DNA of 64,000 nt from contig NZ_LWLB01000034.1 in NCBI RefSeq assembly GCF_001905145.1, positions 1 to 64,000 on the forward strand. Reading direction: 5' to 3'. Shown here piece by piece: positions 34,807 through 43,252 of this stretch. Under the pieces are notes generated by a model. The model had not been told where the DNA came from. It saw only the letters and a program-made list of their open reading frames with translations, and made no database searches. Origin of the DNA: Nocardiopsis sp. TSRI0078. GTDB lineage: Bacteria > Actinomycetota > Actinomycetes > Streptosporangiales > Streptosporangiaceae. A program made the translations under genes and the position numbers. Numbering within the stretch: position 1 is the stretch's first letter; the number at the start of each line of letters is the position of its first letter.

Positions 34807-36711
34807 ATGGCACCCCCCACCACCCGACCCGCCATCAGCGCGCTGGCCGCGGCCGGCGCGCTCGCACTGGGATCCACCCTCCTGGGCCTGGGCACCGCCG
34901 CCCCCGCCCAGGCCGCCGCACCCACCGCCCGGGTCTGGGTCACCACGGCGGACGGCGGCAGCACCCTCGAACCGAGGGGCGAGGTCCCCTTCACCTCCGG
35001 CAGGGAGGGGATCGACATCGCGGTCGACCCCGGCCAGAGGTTCCAGCGCTTCACCGGCGCCGGCGCCTCGGTGACCGAGGCGTCGGCCCACCTGATCGGC
35101 TCGCTCCCCCAGGGGGAACGGGACGCCCTGATGGAGTCGCTGTTCTCCCGGGACGGGGGCGGGATCGGGCTCAACTACCTCCGCCAGCCCCTGGGCGGCA
35201 CCGACTTCAACGCCGGGTCCTTCTACACCTACGAGGACACTCCCGGCCGGTTCGGCATCGACCGCGACCGGCAGGAGATCATCCCGGTCCTGCGGGAGGC
35301 CCTGGCGGCCAACCCCGGCATCCGGTTCATGGGCAGCCCCTGGTCGCCGCCCGCGTGGATGAAGACCGGCGGCTCGCTCAACGGCGGAAGCCTGGACCCC
35401 GCCCACTACGGGGACTACGCCGACTACCTGGTGTCGGCCGTCGAGGCGTACGGCGAGGAGGGGATCGAGCTCACCGACCTCACGGTGCAGAACGAGCCCC
35501 TGTTCGCCACCTCCTACCCGTCCACGAGCATGTCCGCCCAGGAGCAGGCCGACTTCTTCCGGGTGCTGGACGGGGCCCTGGCCGACGCGGGGCTGGACAC
35601 GCGGTTGTACGCCTACGACCACAACTGGGACCGGACCGACTACCCGCTGGAGGTCTTCGAGGCCACCCGGGGGATCGAACGGGTCCAGGGGGCGGCGTTC
35701 CACTGCTACGGCGGCCGGCCCGAGGCCCAGCAGCAGATCGTGGACGCCGGGAAGCGCGTGTTCTTCACCGAGTGCTCCGGAACCGACAGCGCCGACCCCG
35801 CCTCGACCTTCGCCGACACCCTGCGCTGGCACTCCGAGAACCTGGTCGTGCGCAACATGCGCAGCGGCGGCGAGACCGTCCTCACCTGGAACCTCGCCCT
35901 GGACGGGAACGGAGGCCCCCACCAGGGCCACTGCGAGGACAGGTGCAACGGCGTCGTGGAGATCGACGGTTCGCGGGTCACCCGCAACGCCGAGTACTAC
36001 ATGCTGGGCCACCTGACCCGGTTCGTGGACGAGGGCGCACGGCGGATCGGCTCCACCAGCCAGGGCTCCGGCGGCGTGCAGAACGTCGTGTTCGAGAACC
36101 CCGGCGGCGGCCGGGCCGCCTACGTGACCAACGCCGCCTCCGGACCCCGCACCTTCTCGATCACCGAGGGCGGCGACTCGCTCTCCTACACCCTCCCCGC
36201 CGGGGCGGTGGCCACCTTCACCTGGTCCCCGGCCGGGGACGGCGGCGACCCGGGAGAGCAGGGAGAGACCATCGTTCCGGACACCCCCTACCAGGTGGTC
36301 GGCGCCGACAGCGGCAAGTGCCTGGACGCCGCCGACTGGGGCACCGGTGACGGCACCGGCCTCCAGCAGTGGGAGTGCGGAACGCCCGGCCAGGCGAACC
36401 AGACCTGGCGGTTCCTGCCCACCGGCGACGGCCACCACCAGGTCCTGAACCAGCACGCCGGCGCGGTGTGGGACGTGGACGGCGGCCCGGGCGCCACGGC
36501 CGACGGTGCCCGCGTCCATCTGTGGAGCTACGTCGGCGCCGCCAACCAGCAGTGGCGCCCGGAGGAGGTCTCCGGCGGCACCTACCGGTTCGTGGCCCGG
36601 CACAGCGGCAAGTGCCTGACCCTGGACGGCGGGGCGGACGGGGCCGGCCTGACCCAGCAGCCCTGCGGGAGTGCCGACGGCCAGTCCTTCCGGGTGCGTT
36701 CGGCCGCCTGA
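34807..36711 (+). CDS. Secreted GH30-family glycosidase with ricin-type lectin domain
   Basis: A 634-residue exported enzyme. A signal peptide covers about residues 1-38 and ends AQAAAPT after a long Ala/Leu/Gly core. Residues about 60-480 are a glycoside hydrolase family 30 catalytic and beta-sandwich unit, with GSPWSPPAWMKT, TVQNEP (acid/base E230), and FFTECSG (nucleophile E322). Residues about 490-634 are a ricin B-type beta-trefoil with QxW-like repeats (GLQQWECG, NQTWRF, ANQQWRP). GH30 members include glucosylceramidases, beta-1,6-glucanases and xylanases; the closest activity is not decided by sequence here. ATG at 34807 follows GGGAGAGACG. Confidence 0.88.
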   Translation: MAPPTTRPAISALAAAGALALGSTLLGLGTAAPAQAAAPTARVWVTTADGGSTLEPRGEVPFTSGREGIDIAVDPGQRFQRFTGAGASVTEASAHLIGSLPQGERDALMESLFSRDGGGIGLNYLRQPLGGTDFNAGSFYTYEDTPGRFGIDRDRQEIIPVLREALAANPGIRFMGSPWSPPAWMKTGGSLNGGSLDPAHYGDYADYLVSAVEAYGEEGIELTDLTVQNEPLFATSYPSTSMSAQEQADFFRVLDGALADAGLDTRLYAYDHNWDRTDYPLEVFEATRGIERVQGAAFHCYGGRPEAQQQIVDAGKRVFFTECSGTDSADPASTFADTLRWHSENLVVRNMRSGGETVLTWNLALDGNGGPHQGHCEDRCNGVVEIDGSRVTRNAEYYMLGHLTRFVDEGARRIGSTSQGSGGVQNVVFENPGGGRAAYVTNAASGPRTFSITEGGDSLSYTLPAGAVATFTWSPAGDGGDPGEQGETIVPDTPYQVVGADSGKCLDAADWGTGDGTGLQQWECGTPGQANQTWRFLPTGDGHHQVLNQHAGAVWDVDGGPGATADGARVHLWSYVGAANQQWRPEEVSGGTYRFVARHSGKCLTLDGGADGAGLTQQPCGSADGQSFRVRSAA

Positions 36712-36743
36712 GCGCCGGTCCGGTCGGACGCACGCTGAGGAGC

Positions 36744-36780
36744 GGTGGCGCGTGCGGGAGTGATCCCTCACCGCGCCACC
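36744..36780 (+). terminator. Terminator of the GH30 gene
   Basis: GGTGGCGCG (36744-36752) pairs with CGCGCCACC (36772-36780), and the inner part continues to GGGA/TCCC around a GTGA loop with one bulge. It lies between the GH30 stop and the cystathionine gamma-synthase start at 36832. Confidence 0.7.
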
Positions 36781-36831
36781 GTGCGGCTGGAAAGCGGGAA
36801 CGGCGAGGTCGGAGGGCACTATTGTGGCCCC

Positions 36832-37977
36832 ATGAAGTTCGACGGGTTTGAAACGCTGGCCATCCACGCGGGACAGGAGCCGGACGCCGGCACCGGGTCC
36901 GTGGTGGTGCCGATCTACCAGACCAGCACCTACGCCCAGGACGGCGTGGGCGGTCTGCGCCAGGGCTACGAGTACTCGCGCACGGGCAATCCCACGCGCG
37001 CGGCCCTGGAGGAGTGCCTGGCCGCCCTGGAGTCCGGGGTGCGCGGTCTGGCGTTCGCCTCGGGCATGGCCGCCGAGGACACCCTGCTGCGCACGGTCCT
37101 CTCGCCCGGCGACCACATCATCATCCCCGGCGACGCCTACGGCGGCACCTTCCGGCTGGTCTCCAAGGTGGTCGAGCGCTGGGGTGTGCGGTGGGACGCC
37201 GTCGACCAGTCCGACCCCGAGGCGGTGCGCGCGGCCGTCCGGCCAGAGACCAGGGTCGTGTGGACCGAGACGCCCACCAACCCGCTGCTCAACATCACCG
37301 ACATCGAGGCCGTCGCGCAGATCGCGCACGACGCCGGCGCACTGCACGTGGTCGACAACACCTTCGCCTCGTCCTACCTCCAGCAGCCGCTGACCCTGGG
37401 CGCGGACGTGGTCGTGCACTCCACCACCAAGTACCTGGGCGGGCACTCCGACGTGGTCGGGGGAGCGCTGGTGGTCTCCGACGCCGAGCTGGGCGAGCGC
37501 CTGGCCTTCCACCAGAACACCATGGGCGCCATCCCGGGGCCGTTCGACTCCTGGCTGACCCTGCGCGGCGTGAAGACCCTGGGCGTGCGCATGGACCGCC
37601 ACAGCGCCAACGCCGAGCGGGTCGTGGCCGCGCTGGAGGACCACCCGGCGGTGCGGAAGGTGTTCTACCCCGGTCTGGAGGGCCACCCGGGGCACAAGAC
37701 CGCCGAACGGCAGATGAAGTCCTTCGGCGGGATGGTCTCCTTCGCCCTGCGCGACGGGGAGAAGGCGGCGCTGGCCCTGTGCGAGCGGACCGAGGTCTTC
37801 ACCCTCGGCGAGTCCCTGGGCGGGGTGGAGTCCCTGATCGAGCACCCCGGACGGATGACGCACGCGTCCACCGCGGGTTCCGCGCTGGAGGTTCCGGCCG
37901 ACCTGGTGCGGATCTCCGTGGGCATCGAGTCCGCCGACGACCTGGTGGCCGACCTGCTGCAGGCCCTGGAGGCCTAG
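36832..37977 (+). CDS. Cystathionine gamma-synthase
   Basis: A 381-residue PLP enzyme of the Cys/Met metabolism family that forms cystathionine from an activated homoserine ester and cysteine. Motifs are YEYSRTGNPTRAALEECLA, FASGMAAEDTLLR, VWTETPTNPLL, VVDNTFASSYLQQPL, HSTTKYLGGHSDVVGG with the PLP lysine K200, and SLGGVESLIEHPGRMTHAS. Members also act as gamma-lyases, so the direction is inferred. ATG at 36832 begins the conserved N-terminus; the purine-rich GGAGGG lies further upstream than usual. Confidence 0.92.
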   Translation: MKFDGFETLAIHAGQEPDAGTGSVVVPIYQTSTYAQDGVGGLRQGYEYSRTGNPTRAALEECLAALESGVRGLAFASGMAAEDTLLRTVLSPGDHIIIPGDAYGGTFRLVSKVVERWGVRWDAVDQSDPEAVRAAVRPETRVVWTETPTNPLLNITDIEAVAQIAHDAGALHVVDNTFASSYLQQPLTLGADVVVHSTTKYLGGHSDVVGGALVVSDAELGERLAFHQNTMGAIPGPFDSWLTLRGVKTLGVRMDRHSANAERVVAALEDHPAVRKVFYPGLEGHPGHKTAERQMKSFGGMVSFALRDGEKAALALCERTEVFTLGESLGGVESLIEHPGRMTHASTAGSALEVPADLVRISVGIESADDLVADLLQALEA

Positions 37978-38198
37978 AAGTCCCGCACTGACCCCGTCCG
38001 GTGCCCGGGCCCCGTCCGGGCGCCGGCGGTGCGCTCCCGCGCACGCGCCCCGTATGGTCGTGTGCCGCGCGGGTTCCCGGCTGCGCTGCCGGACCCGTCG
38101 CGGCCTGTTCCCGGTACCGCCCGTCCTGTGCCGCGCCGTGCTGCGCGGCGCCGTGTCACCGTTGCCCGGTCGCCGCTCCCGGGCCGTCGCCCCGCGGT

Positions 38199-38450
38199 TC
38201 AGACCGCGGTGGGCGTGCGGTCGGAGGAGGCGCGGCCCGGGGCGGGCGCGGAGGGCCCGCCGCCGCGGAAGCGCAGCCCCACCACGAGGCTTCCGGTGCG
38301 GGAGAGGGGGGTGCTCTCCTCGTCGTCGCGCAGCGAGCGGTAGGTGCCACGGTTGTCCCGGCGGCGGATGCCGATGGAGACGGCGAGGAAGAACCCCGCG
38401 GCCAGGCCCAGGAGCACGACTCCGACCAGCGCGATGAGGGTGGGGATCAT
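38199..38450 (-). CDS. Small single-pass membrane protein
   Basis: An 83-residue protein with one transmembrane helix at about residues 3-26 (TLIALVGVVLLGLAAGFFLA), a basic stretch (IRRRDNRG) that would keep the C-terminus in the cytoplasm, and a polar, disordered tail. The start ATG at 38450 is preceded by AAGGAG at ideal spacing, so the gene is probably real although I do not recognise its family. It is divergent from the GntR pair. Confidence 0.6.
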   Translation of the reverse strand: MIPTLIALVGVVLLGLAAGFFLAVSIGIRRRDNRGTYRSLRDDEESTPLSRTGSLVVGLRFRGGGPSAPAPGRASSDRTPTAV

Positions 38451-38764
38451 TCTTTTCTCCTTGGGGGAAGTGCCTATCCGCGTCCTGCGTGCCCCCCGGC
38501 CGAGCGAGGGGGCGTTGGGCGGTGTTTCACCTGATGCGGTTTCCGTTCGGTGTGTCGCGCGGGGGTCGGGCGCCTGGGTCGAAGGGGCGGGACTGCCGGT
38601 TCTTCCCTCCTCGTGTGTTCTCCCGGCCGCGAAAGCGTGTACTTAGGGTGGCCTTCATCTAAGATGGGTTCATGCTGACCGGATGGACTTGTTCCTTTGG
38701 TGTACCGATCACCTTGTTGGTACAAGCTAGGTTGTTGGTCTAGTACCCCGGCGAGGACTGATGT
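38451..38764. other. 314-bp divergent intergenic region with GntR-type half-sites
   Basis: Upstream of the tandem GntR genes the sequence at 38698-38746 holds repeated elements: GTACC (38702-38706) with GGTAC (38718-38722), and TTGTTGGT occurring twice (38714-38721 and 38732-38739), followed by CTAGTACC. TTGGTCTAGTACC resembles a HutC/DasR-type site with one extra base. Autoregulation by the following gene is likely. Nothing else is seen. Confidence 0.5.
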
Positions 38765-39496
38765 ATGCGGGCTGAAAGCAGATATCGACAGATTGCTCGG
38801 ACCCTGAGGCGGGAGGTGCAGGAGGGAACCCTGCCCCGGGGCGGGCAGCTGCCTTCCGAGAAGCAGCTGGAGGAGCGCTTCGAGGCGTCCCGCAACACGA
38901 TCAGGCTGGCCCTGGGCATGCTGCGCAACCAGGGGCTGATCGTCAGCCGTCCCGGTCGCGGGCACTTCGTCCAGGACGTGGTCCCCGAGACCTTCCACGC
39001 CAACCGCAGCCGGGACGGGTCCGGCGGCCTCAACGAGTCGGGCATGGCCGGGCAGACCCTGGAGGAGCTCCAGATCCTCAGCGCCACCCCCGACATCGCC
39101 AGCCGCCTGCGCGTCACCGAGGGCGACATGACGGTCGTCCGCCGCATGTACCGGTTCTCCGGGGAGGTCTCGGCGTCCGTCAGCTCCGCCTACTACCCCA
39201 TGGACCTCGTCGAGGGCACCCCGCTCATGCTGCCCGAGGACGTCGAGAGCGCCCTGGCGGTGCTGGCGGAGCACGGGCAGCGCCAGGTCGGGTTCGTCGA
39301 CGAGCTGGAGGCCCGCATGCCCAGCCCGCAGGAGGCGGGCCAGCTCGAACTCCCACCCGGGGTCCCGGTGCTGACCGTCCACCGGACCGACCTGTCCGAG
39401 GAGCGTCCGATCCGGCTGGTGCACACCGTCTACGCGGGACACAGCATCCGCTACCAGTACGAGCACGGCAACATGAACGCCTACCACCGGGACTGA
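38765..39496 (+). CDS. GntR/HutC (UTRA) transcriptional regulator 1
   Basis: A 243-residue regulator. Residues about 5-70 form the winged helix-turn-helix (YRQIARTLRREVQEGTL, QLPSEKQLEERFEASRNTIR, then RNQGLIVSRPGRGHFV). Residues about 100-240 are a UTRA ligand domain (VVRRMYRFSGEVSASVSSAY and IRLVHTVYAGHSIRYQYE). The ligand is unknown. ATG at 38765 is preceded by GAGGAC. It is followed after 8 bases by a second regulator of the same family, an unusual arrangement with no adjacent metabolic genes. Confidence 0.88.
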   Translation: MRAESRYRQIARTLRREVQEGTLPRGGQLPSEKQLEERFEASRNTIRLALGMLRNQGLIVSRPGRGHFVQDVVPETFHANRSRDGSGGLNESGMAGQTLEELQILSATPDIASRLRVTEGDMTVVRRMYRFSGEVSASVSSAYYPMDLVEGTPLMLPEDVESALAVLAEHGQRQVGFVDELEARMPSPQEAGQLELPPGVPVLTVHRTDLSEERPIRLVHTVYAGHSIRYQYEHGNMNAYHRD

Positions 39497-39504
39497 GCGA
39501 ACGC

Positions 39505-40317
39505 ATGAGCACGTCAAGGAAGACGGTCGTCGCCGACCACCTGCGCGAGGCGCTGGCCAGGGGAGAGTACGGGCCGGGTGAGCGGCTTCCGGGGGAGGAG
39601 GAGCTCGCCGAGCAGCTCGACGTCTCCCGCGCCACCGCACGCCTGGGGATGCGCATCCTCCAGGACGAGGGGCGCATCGCCATCCGCGCCGGACGGGGGG
39701 CCTTCGTCGCCGACCACCGGCCCATCGTCCACCTGGCCACCCCCGTCACGGGCGGCGGCGACTCCGAGCGCTTCAAGGCGGGTTACCAGCCCCACCTGCG
39801 CGAGGCCGGCTACCACCAGGTCCAGGAGAAGGTCAAGGTCAGCCTGGACACCATGCGGCCCAAGGTGGCCAAGCGGCTGCGCCACGAGTCGGTGGGGGAG
39901 GCCGCGCGCGGGGACCTGGTCGTCATCCGCTCCTCCGACCGGTTCGTCGAGGGCGGCCTGTGGCAGTCCCAGGTCACCTACTTTCCGTACGACATCGCCG
40001 GCGGCACTCCGCTCATGTCCCCCGAACCCCTGGAGGAGGGGGTGACCGCGGTACTGCGGTCGCTGGGCTGCCGGGAGGAGTGGAACTGGGACATCGTCGG
40101 CGCCCGGATGCCCTCCCAGAGCGAGGCCGACTCCTTCGGCCTGGGCCCGGGCATCCCCCTGCTGGTCCAGGAGCGGGTGGTCTACGAGGGCGAGCGCCCG
40201 CTGCGGTTCACCGAGACGATCATGCCCGCCAACCGGCACCAGCTGCTCTACTCCGGCGGTGAGGCGCCCGAGGAGCTGCTGGTCCTGGCCTCCGACGTCA
40301 ACGTCTTCGAACGCTGA
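39505..40317 (+). CDS. GntR/HutC (UTRA) transcriptional regulator 2
   Basis: A 270-residue paralogue of the preceding gene, with the same domain order: winged helix-turn-helix (VVADHLREALARGEYGPG, RLPGEEELAEQLDVSRATAR) and UTRA domain (LVVIRSSDRFVEGGLWQSQ, RPLRFTETIMPANRHQLLY). The two proteins are clearly diverged, so this is an old duplication or separate recruitment. ATG at 39505 lies 8 bases after the upstream stop. The pair could form heterodimers or sense two ligands. It converges on the VWA gene. Confidence 0.87.
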   Translation: MSTSRKTVVADHLREALARGEYGPGERLPGEEELAEQLDVSRATARLGMRILQDEGRIAIRAGRGAFVADHRPIVHLATPVTGGGDSERFKAGYQPHLREAGYHQVQEKVKVSLDTMRPKVAKRLRHESVGEAARGDLVVIRSSDRFVEGGLWQSQVTYFPYDIAGGTPLMSPEPLEEGVTAVLRSLGCREEWNWDIVGARMPSQSEADSFGLGPGIPLLVQERVVYEGERPLRFTETIMPANRHQLLYSGGEAPEELLVLASDVNVFER

Positions 40318-40369
40318 CGGGGTGGCGGGGCCCGGCACCGGGTGCTGGGACCCGTCCGCCGAAAACGCC

Positions 40370-41560
40370 CTAACGCGGGCGGTCCAGGTAGCGGCCCACC
40401 ACCAGCGCACCCAGCTCCTCGGCGCCGGCGTGCACCACCCGCACGCCGCGGCGCCGCTCCACCAGGGCCTGGAAGGCGCGCAGCCGGGGATCGTCCGCCA
40501 GCAGGAAGAAGGTCACCTCCGCGCCCTCGCGCAGCACCGCGTCCAGTTCGGCGACGGTCAGCTCCACCGTGCGCGGGGTCGGGGGCCAGGCGAACCGGGC
40601 GTCGCTGTCCCCGCCCAGGTGGGCGGTGGGCTCGCCGTCGGTGACCACCAGTACCTGCGGGCGCAGGTCCCTGTGGCGCCGCAGGTGGGCGCGGGCCAGC
40701 CGCAGCGCGTGGTGCAGGTTCGTGCCCGGGATCCTGCGCCAGTCGTGGGCCGCCAGCTCGCCCGGGGACAGCTCCCGGGCCCGCTCCCCGAAGCCGACCA
40801 GGTGCAGCCGGTCCTCCGGGCGGCGCGTGGCCACCAGGGCGTGCAGGGCCAGCGCCGTCCGGGTGGCGGCCTCGTGCAGGGACCGGGCCACCATCGAGTG
40901 CGACAGGTCCACCAGCAGCGACACGGCGGCGGCCTCCGAGGGCTCGGTCTCCACCACCCGCACGTCCCCGGCGCGCAGCGCCACGTCCCGCTCGCCGGGA
41001 CGGGACCGGCGCAGCGCGGCCTCGCGCGCGGTCGCGACCGCGTCCAGGGGGCCGTCACCGTCCTCACCGAAGGGAAGGGAGGCGCCGGTGGGCTCGCCGC
41101 CGGACGCGGTACCGCCCCGGTGGGCACCGCCACGGGCGCCGTGCCCGCGGCGGGGGGACTCGGCGTCGCGCAGCGCCACCTCGCCCAGACGGCGCAGCTC
41201 GCGGGGACTCAGGCCGTGGTCGGCCTCGTCCAGGCGCGCCAGGGCCCGTCCGGCCTCCCGGCCCAGCGACCGGTCCAGCAGGCGGCCCAGAGCGACGGCG
41301 TCCACCCCGTCGAGGGCGCCGCGGTCGCCGTCGGCGTACCGGGACAGGGCCCCCTCCAGTGCGGCCAGTTCCAGCCGGTCCTCCTCGGAGACGGGGAAGG
41401 GGCCGGCCTCGGAACCGGCCTCGTGACCGGGACCGGCCTCGGAGGCGGCCGCCACCAGAGCCAGGAGTTCGCGCGCCGCGGCCACGGCCTCCTCCGGTGG
41501 CGGGTCGGGGTCGGCCAGGGGGTCGGGCCCGCCCATGTACGCCCGGTACCGAAACCTCAC
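40370..41560 (-). CDS. VWA-domain protein of a MoxR-type ATPase pair
   Basis: A 396-residue protein whose C-terminal half is a von Willebrand A domain with the metal site DLSHSM and the later TDGEPTA loop. The N-terminus (RFRYRAYMGGPDPLADP) matches the start of actinobacterial VWA partners of MoxR-like ATPases. The middle is acidic to Arg/Gly-rich. GTG at 41560 is preferred because GGAAGG lies about 9 bases upstream; a GTG two codons earlier is possible. It is 83 bases downstream of the AAA ATPase gene and likely works with it in cofactor insertion or protein remodelling. Confidence 0.82.
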   Translation of the reverse strand: MRFRYRAYMGGPDPLADPDPPPEEAVAAARELLALVAAASEAGPGHEAGSEAGPFPVSEEDRLELAALEGALSRYADGDRGALDGVDAVALGRLLDRSLGREAGRALARLDEADHGLSPRELRRLGEVALRDAESPRRGHGARGGAHRGGTASGGEPTGASLPFGEDGDGPLDAVATAREAALRRSRPGERDVALRAGDVRVVETEPSEAAAVSLLVDLSHSMVARSLHEAATRTALALHALVATRRPEDRLHLVGFGERARELSPGELAAHDWRRIPGTNLHHALRLARAHLRRHRDLRPQVLVVTDGEPTAHLGGDSDARFAWPPTPRTVELTVAELDAVLREGAEVTFFLLADDPRLRAFQALVERRRGVRVVHAGAEELGALVVGRYLDRPR

Positions 41561-41643
41561 ACGCACCCGCCTTCCGTGTACACACACCGGTACCTTCCCC
41601 GGCAGGAGAGGGCGGACCCGCCGCGACGCCTCCGGCCGACCCC

Positions 41644-43077
41644 TCAGAAGCGGTAGACCCCTCCGTCGGGGAGCGTGTCCTTGGACAGTCGGCGTTCCAG
41701 GTACAGCCCCTCCAGCGCGAACTCCACCACCGCGGCGGCCAGCCCCGGCGTGGGCGGCCCGTCCTCGCCGTCGGGGGCCACGCGCTCGATCAGCGCCGCC
41801 AGCCCCGGCACCGCGCCCACCCGCCGCAGCAGCTCGGCGGCGCCCACGAGGTCGCCGGTCTCCACCGTGCCGCCGCCGGAGAAGCGGTCGCTGAGGGGCG
41901 ACAGGTCCGCCTCGTCCAGGCGTTCGCGGAACACCTCCGCCACCGCCCGGCGCAGCAGCGCGTGCAGGATCTCGGCCTCGCGGCCCTCGGCACCCATCTC
42001 GAACTCGACCTTCCCCAGCAGCGGCTCCACCACCGCGGGCAGGTCGCACACCCGCGCCACCGGGAGCTCCTCGCCCGACAGGGCCGCCCGCCGCAGCGCC
42101 GAGGCCGCCACGGTCTCGGCCGCCGCCACCGAGAAGCGCACCGACACCCCCGAGCGCGCGTCCACCTTCTTGGAGGCTCGTACCAGCCGGGTGAAGCGCG
42201 CCACGGCCTCCAGCAGGTGCGCGGGCACCGTCGTGCCCTCGGGCAGCGCCGCCTCCTGCCGGATGAGCGCCAGCTCGTCGGCCAGGGCCAGGGGGTAGTG
42301 GGTGCGCACCTGCGCGCCGAAGCGGTCCCTGAGCGGGGTGACGATCCGCCCCCGGCTGGTGTAGTCCTCCGGGTTCGCGCTCGCCACCAGCACCAGGTCC
42401 AGCGGCAGCCGCAGGCTGTAGCCGCGCACCTGGAGGTCGCGCTCCTCCAGCACGTTGAACAGGGCCACCTGGGCCCGCGCGGGCAGGTCGGGGAGCTCGT
42501 TGACGCAGAACACCCCCCGGTTCGCACGCGGGACCAGACCGTAGTGGATGGTCTCCGGGTCACCCAGAGAGAGCCCCTCCGCCAGCCGTGCCGGGTCCAC
42601 GTCGCCCACCAGTTCGCCGACCCCGGTGTCGGGCGTGGCCAGTTTCTCGCCGTAGCGCTCCCCGCGGTGCCGCCACACCACAGGGAGGTCGCCGCCCTCC
42701 CGGGCCGAGCGGCGCGTGCACGCCGGGCAGACCGGCGCGTAGGGGTGGTCGTTGACCGGGCACCCGGCCACCGACGGGGACCACTCGTCCAGCAGGACCG
42801 CCAGGGTCCGGATGAGCCGGGTCTTGCCCTGGCCGCGTTCGCCCAGCAGCACGATGTCGTGCCCAGCCAGCAGGGCACGCTCCACCTGCGGCAGCACGGT
42901 GGCGTCGAAGCCGTGCACCCCCGGGAAGCGGGGCTCCCCGGCGCCCATCCGCCGGAGCAGGTTCTCCCGCACCTCGGCGGCGACGGGCCGGTGGACATGT
43001 CCGGACCCGCGCAGCGCCGCGAGGGTGCGCGGGAGGGAGGGCGGGGTCGGCGGAGGGGACGGAGGGAGGGCACTCAC
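41644..43077 (-). CDS. MoxR/Mg-chelatase-like AAA ATPase
   Basis: A 477-residue AAA+ protein. Walker A is GERGQGKTRL, the Walker B region is GVFCVNELPDLPARAQVAL, and the sensor/arginine region is ASANPEDYTSRGRIVTPLRD. Between Walker A and B lies a Cys-containing insert (CPVNDHPYAPVCPACTRR) that could bind zinc. The helical lid and a C-terminal acidic domain follow. GTG at 43077 (MSALPPSPP) is used; the longer frame runs into the divergent promoter. The paired VWA gene downstream suggests a chelatase-like or chaperone machine. Substrate unknown. Confidence 0.87.
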   Translation of the reverse strand: MSALPPSPPPTPPSLPRTLAALRGSGHVHRPVAAEVRENLLRRMGAGEPRFPGVHGFDATVLPQVERALLAGHDIVLLGERGQGKTRLIRTLAVLLDEWSPSVAGCPVNDHPYAPVCPACTRRSAREGGDLPVVWRHRGERYGEKLATPDTGVGELVGDVDPARLAEGLSLGDPETIHYGLVPRANRGVFCVNELPDLPARAQVALFNVLEERDLQVRGYSLRLPLDLVLVASANPEDYTSRGRIVTPLRDRFGAQVRTHYPLALADELALIRQEAALPEGTTVPAHLLEAVARFTRLVRASKKVDARSGVSVRFSVAAAETVAASALRRAALSGEELPVARVCDLPAVVEPLLGKVEFEMGAEGREAEILHALLRRAVAEVFRERLDEADLSPLSDRFSGGGTVETGDLVGAAELLRRVGAVPGLAALIERVAPDGEDGPPTPGLAAAVVEFALEGLYLERRLSKDTLPDGGVYRF

Positions 43078-43252
43078 GTCCCCGAACCTATCCCGGAGCG
43101 CGCCCGGGGCCGAAGGGGTTCCCCGTTCTCCGGACGCCGCGCCGGCACGGCCCGCCCGCCGGCGCCGTCCCGGGCAGGTGTCCGAGTCCGTTCGCCGGAA
43201 AATCCCCTGATTGGCACCAGGGTGGAAGAATGGGGCGTGACGGTGGAGTCCT

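Noticed and set aside
38732..38746. DasR-type site TGGTCTAGACCA upstream of the GntR genes
   Set aside because: The sequence TTGGTCTAGTACC has an extra base that breaks the symmetry, so it is described only as operator-like.
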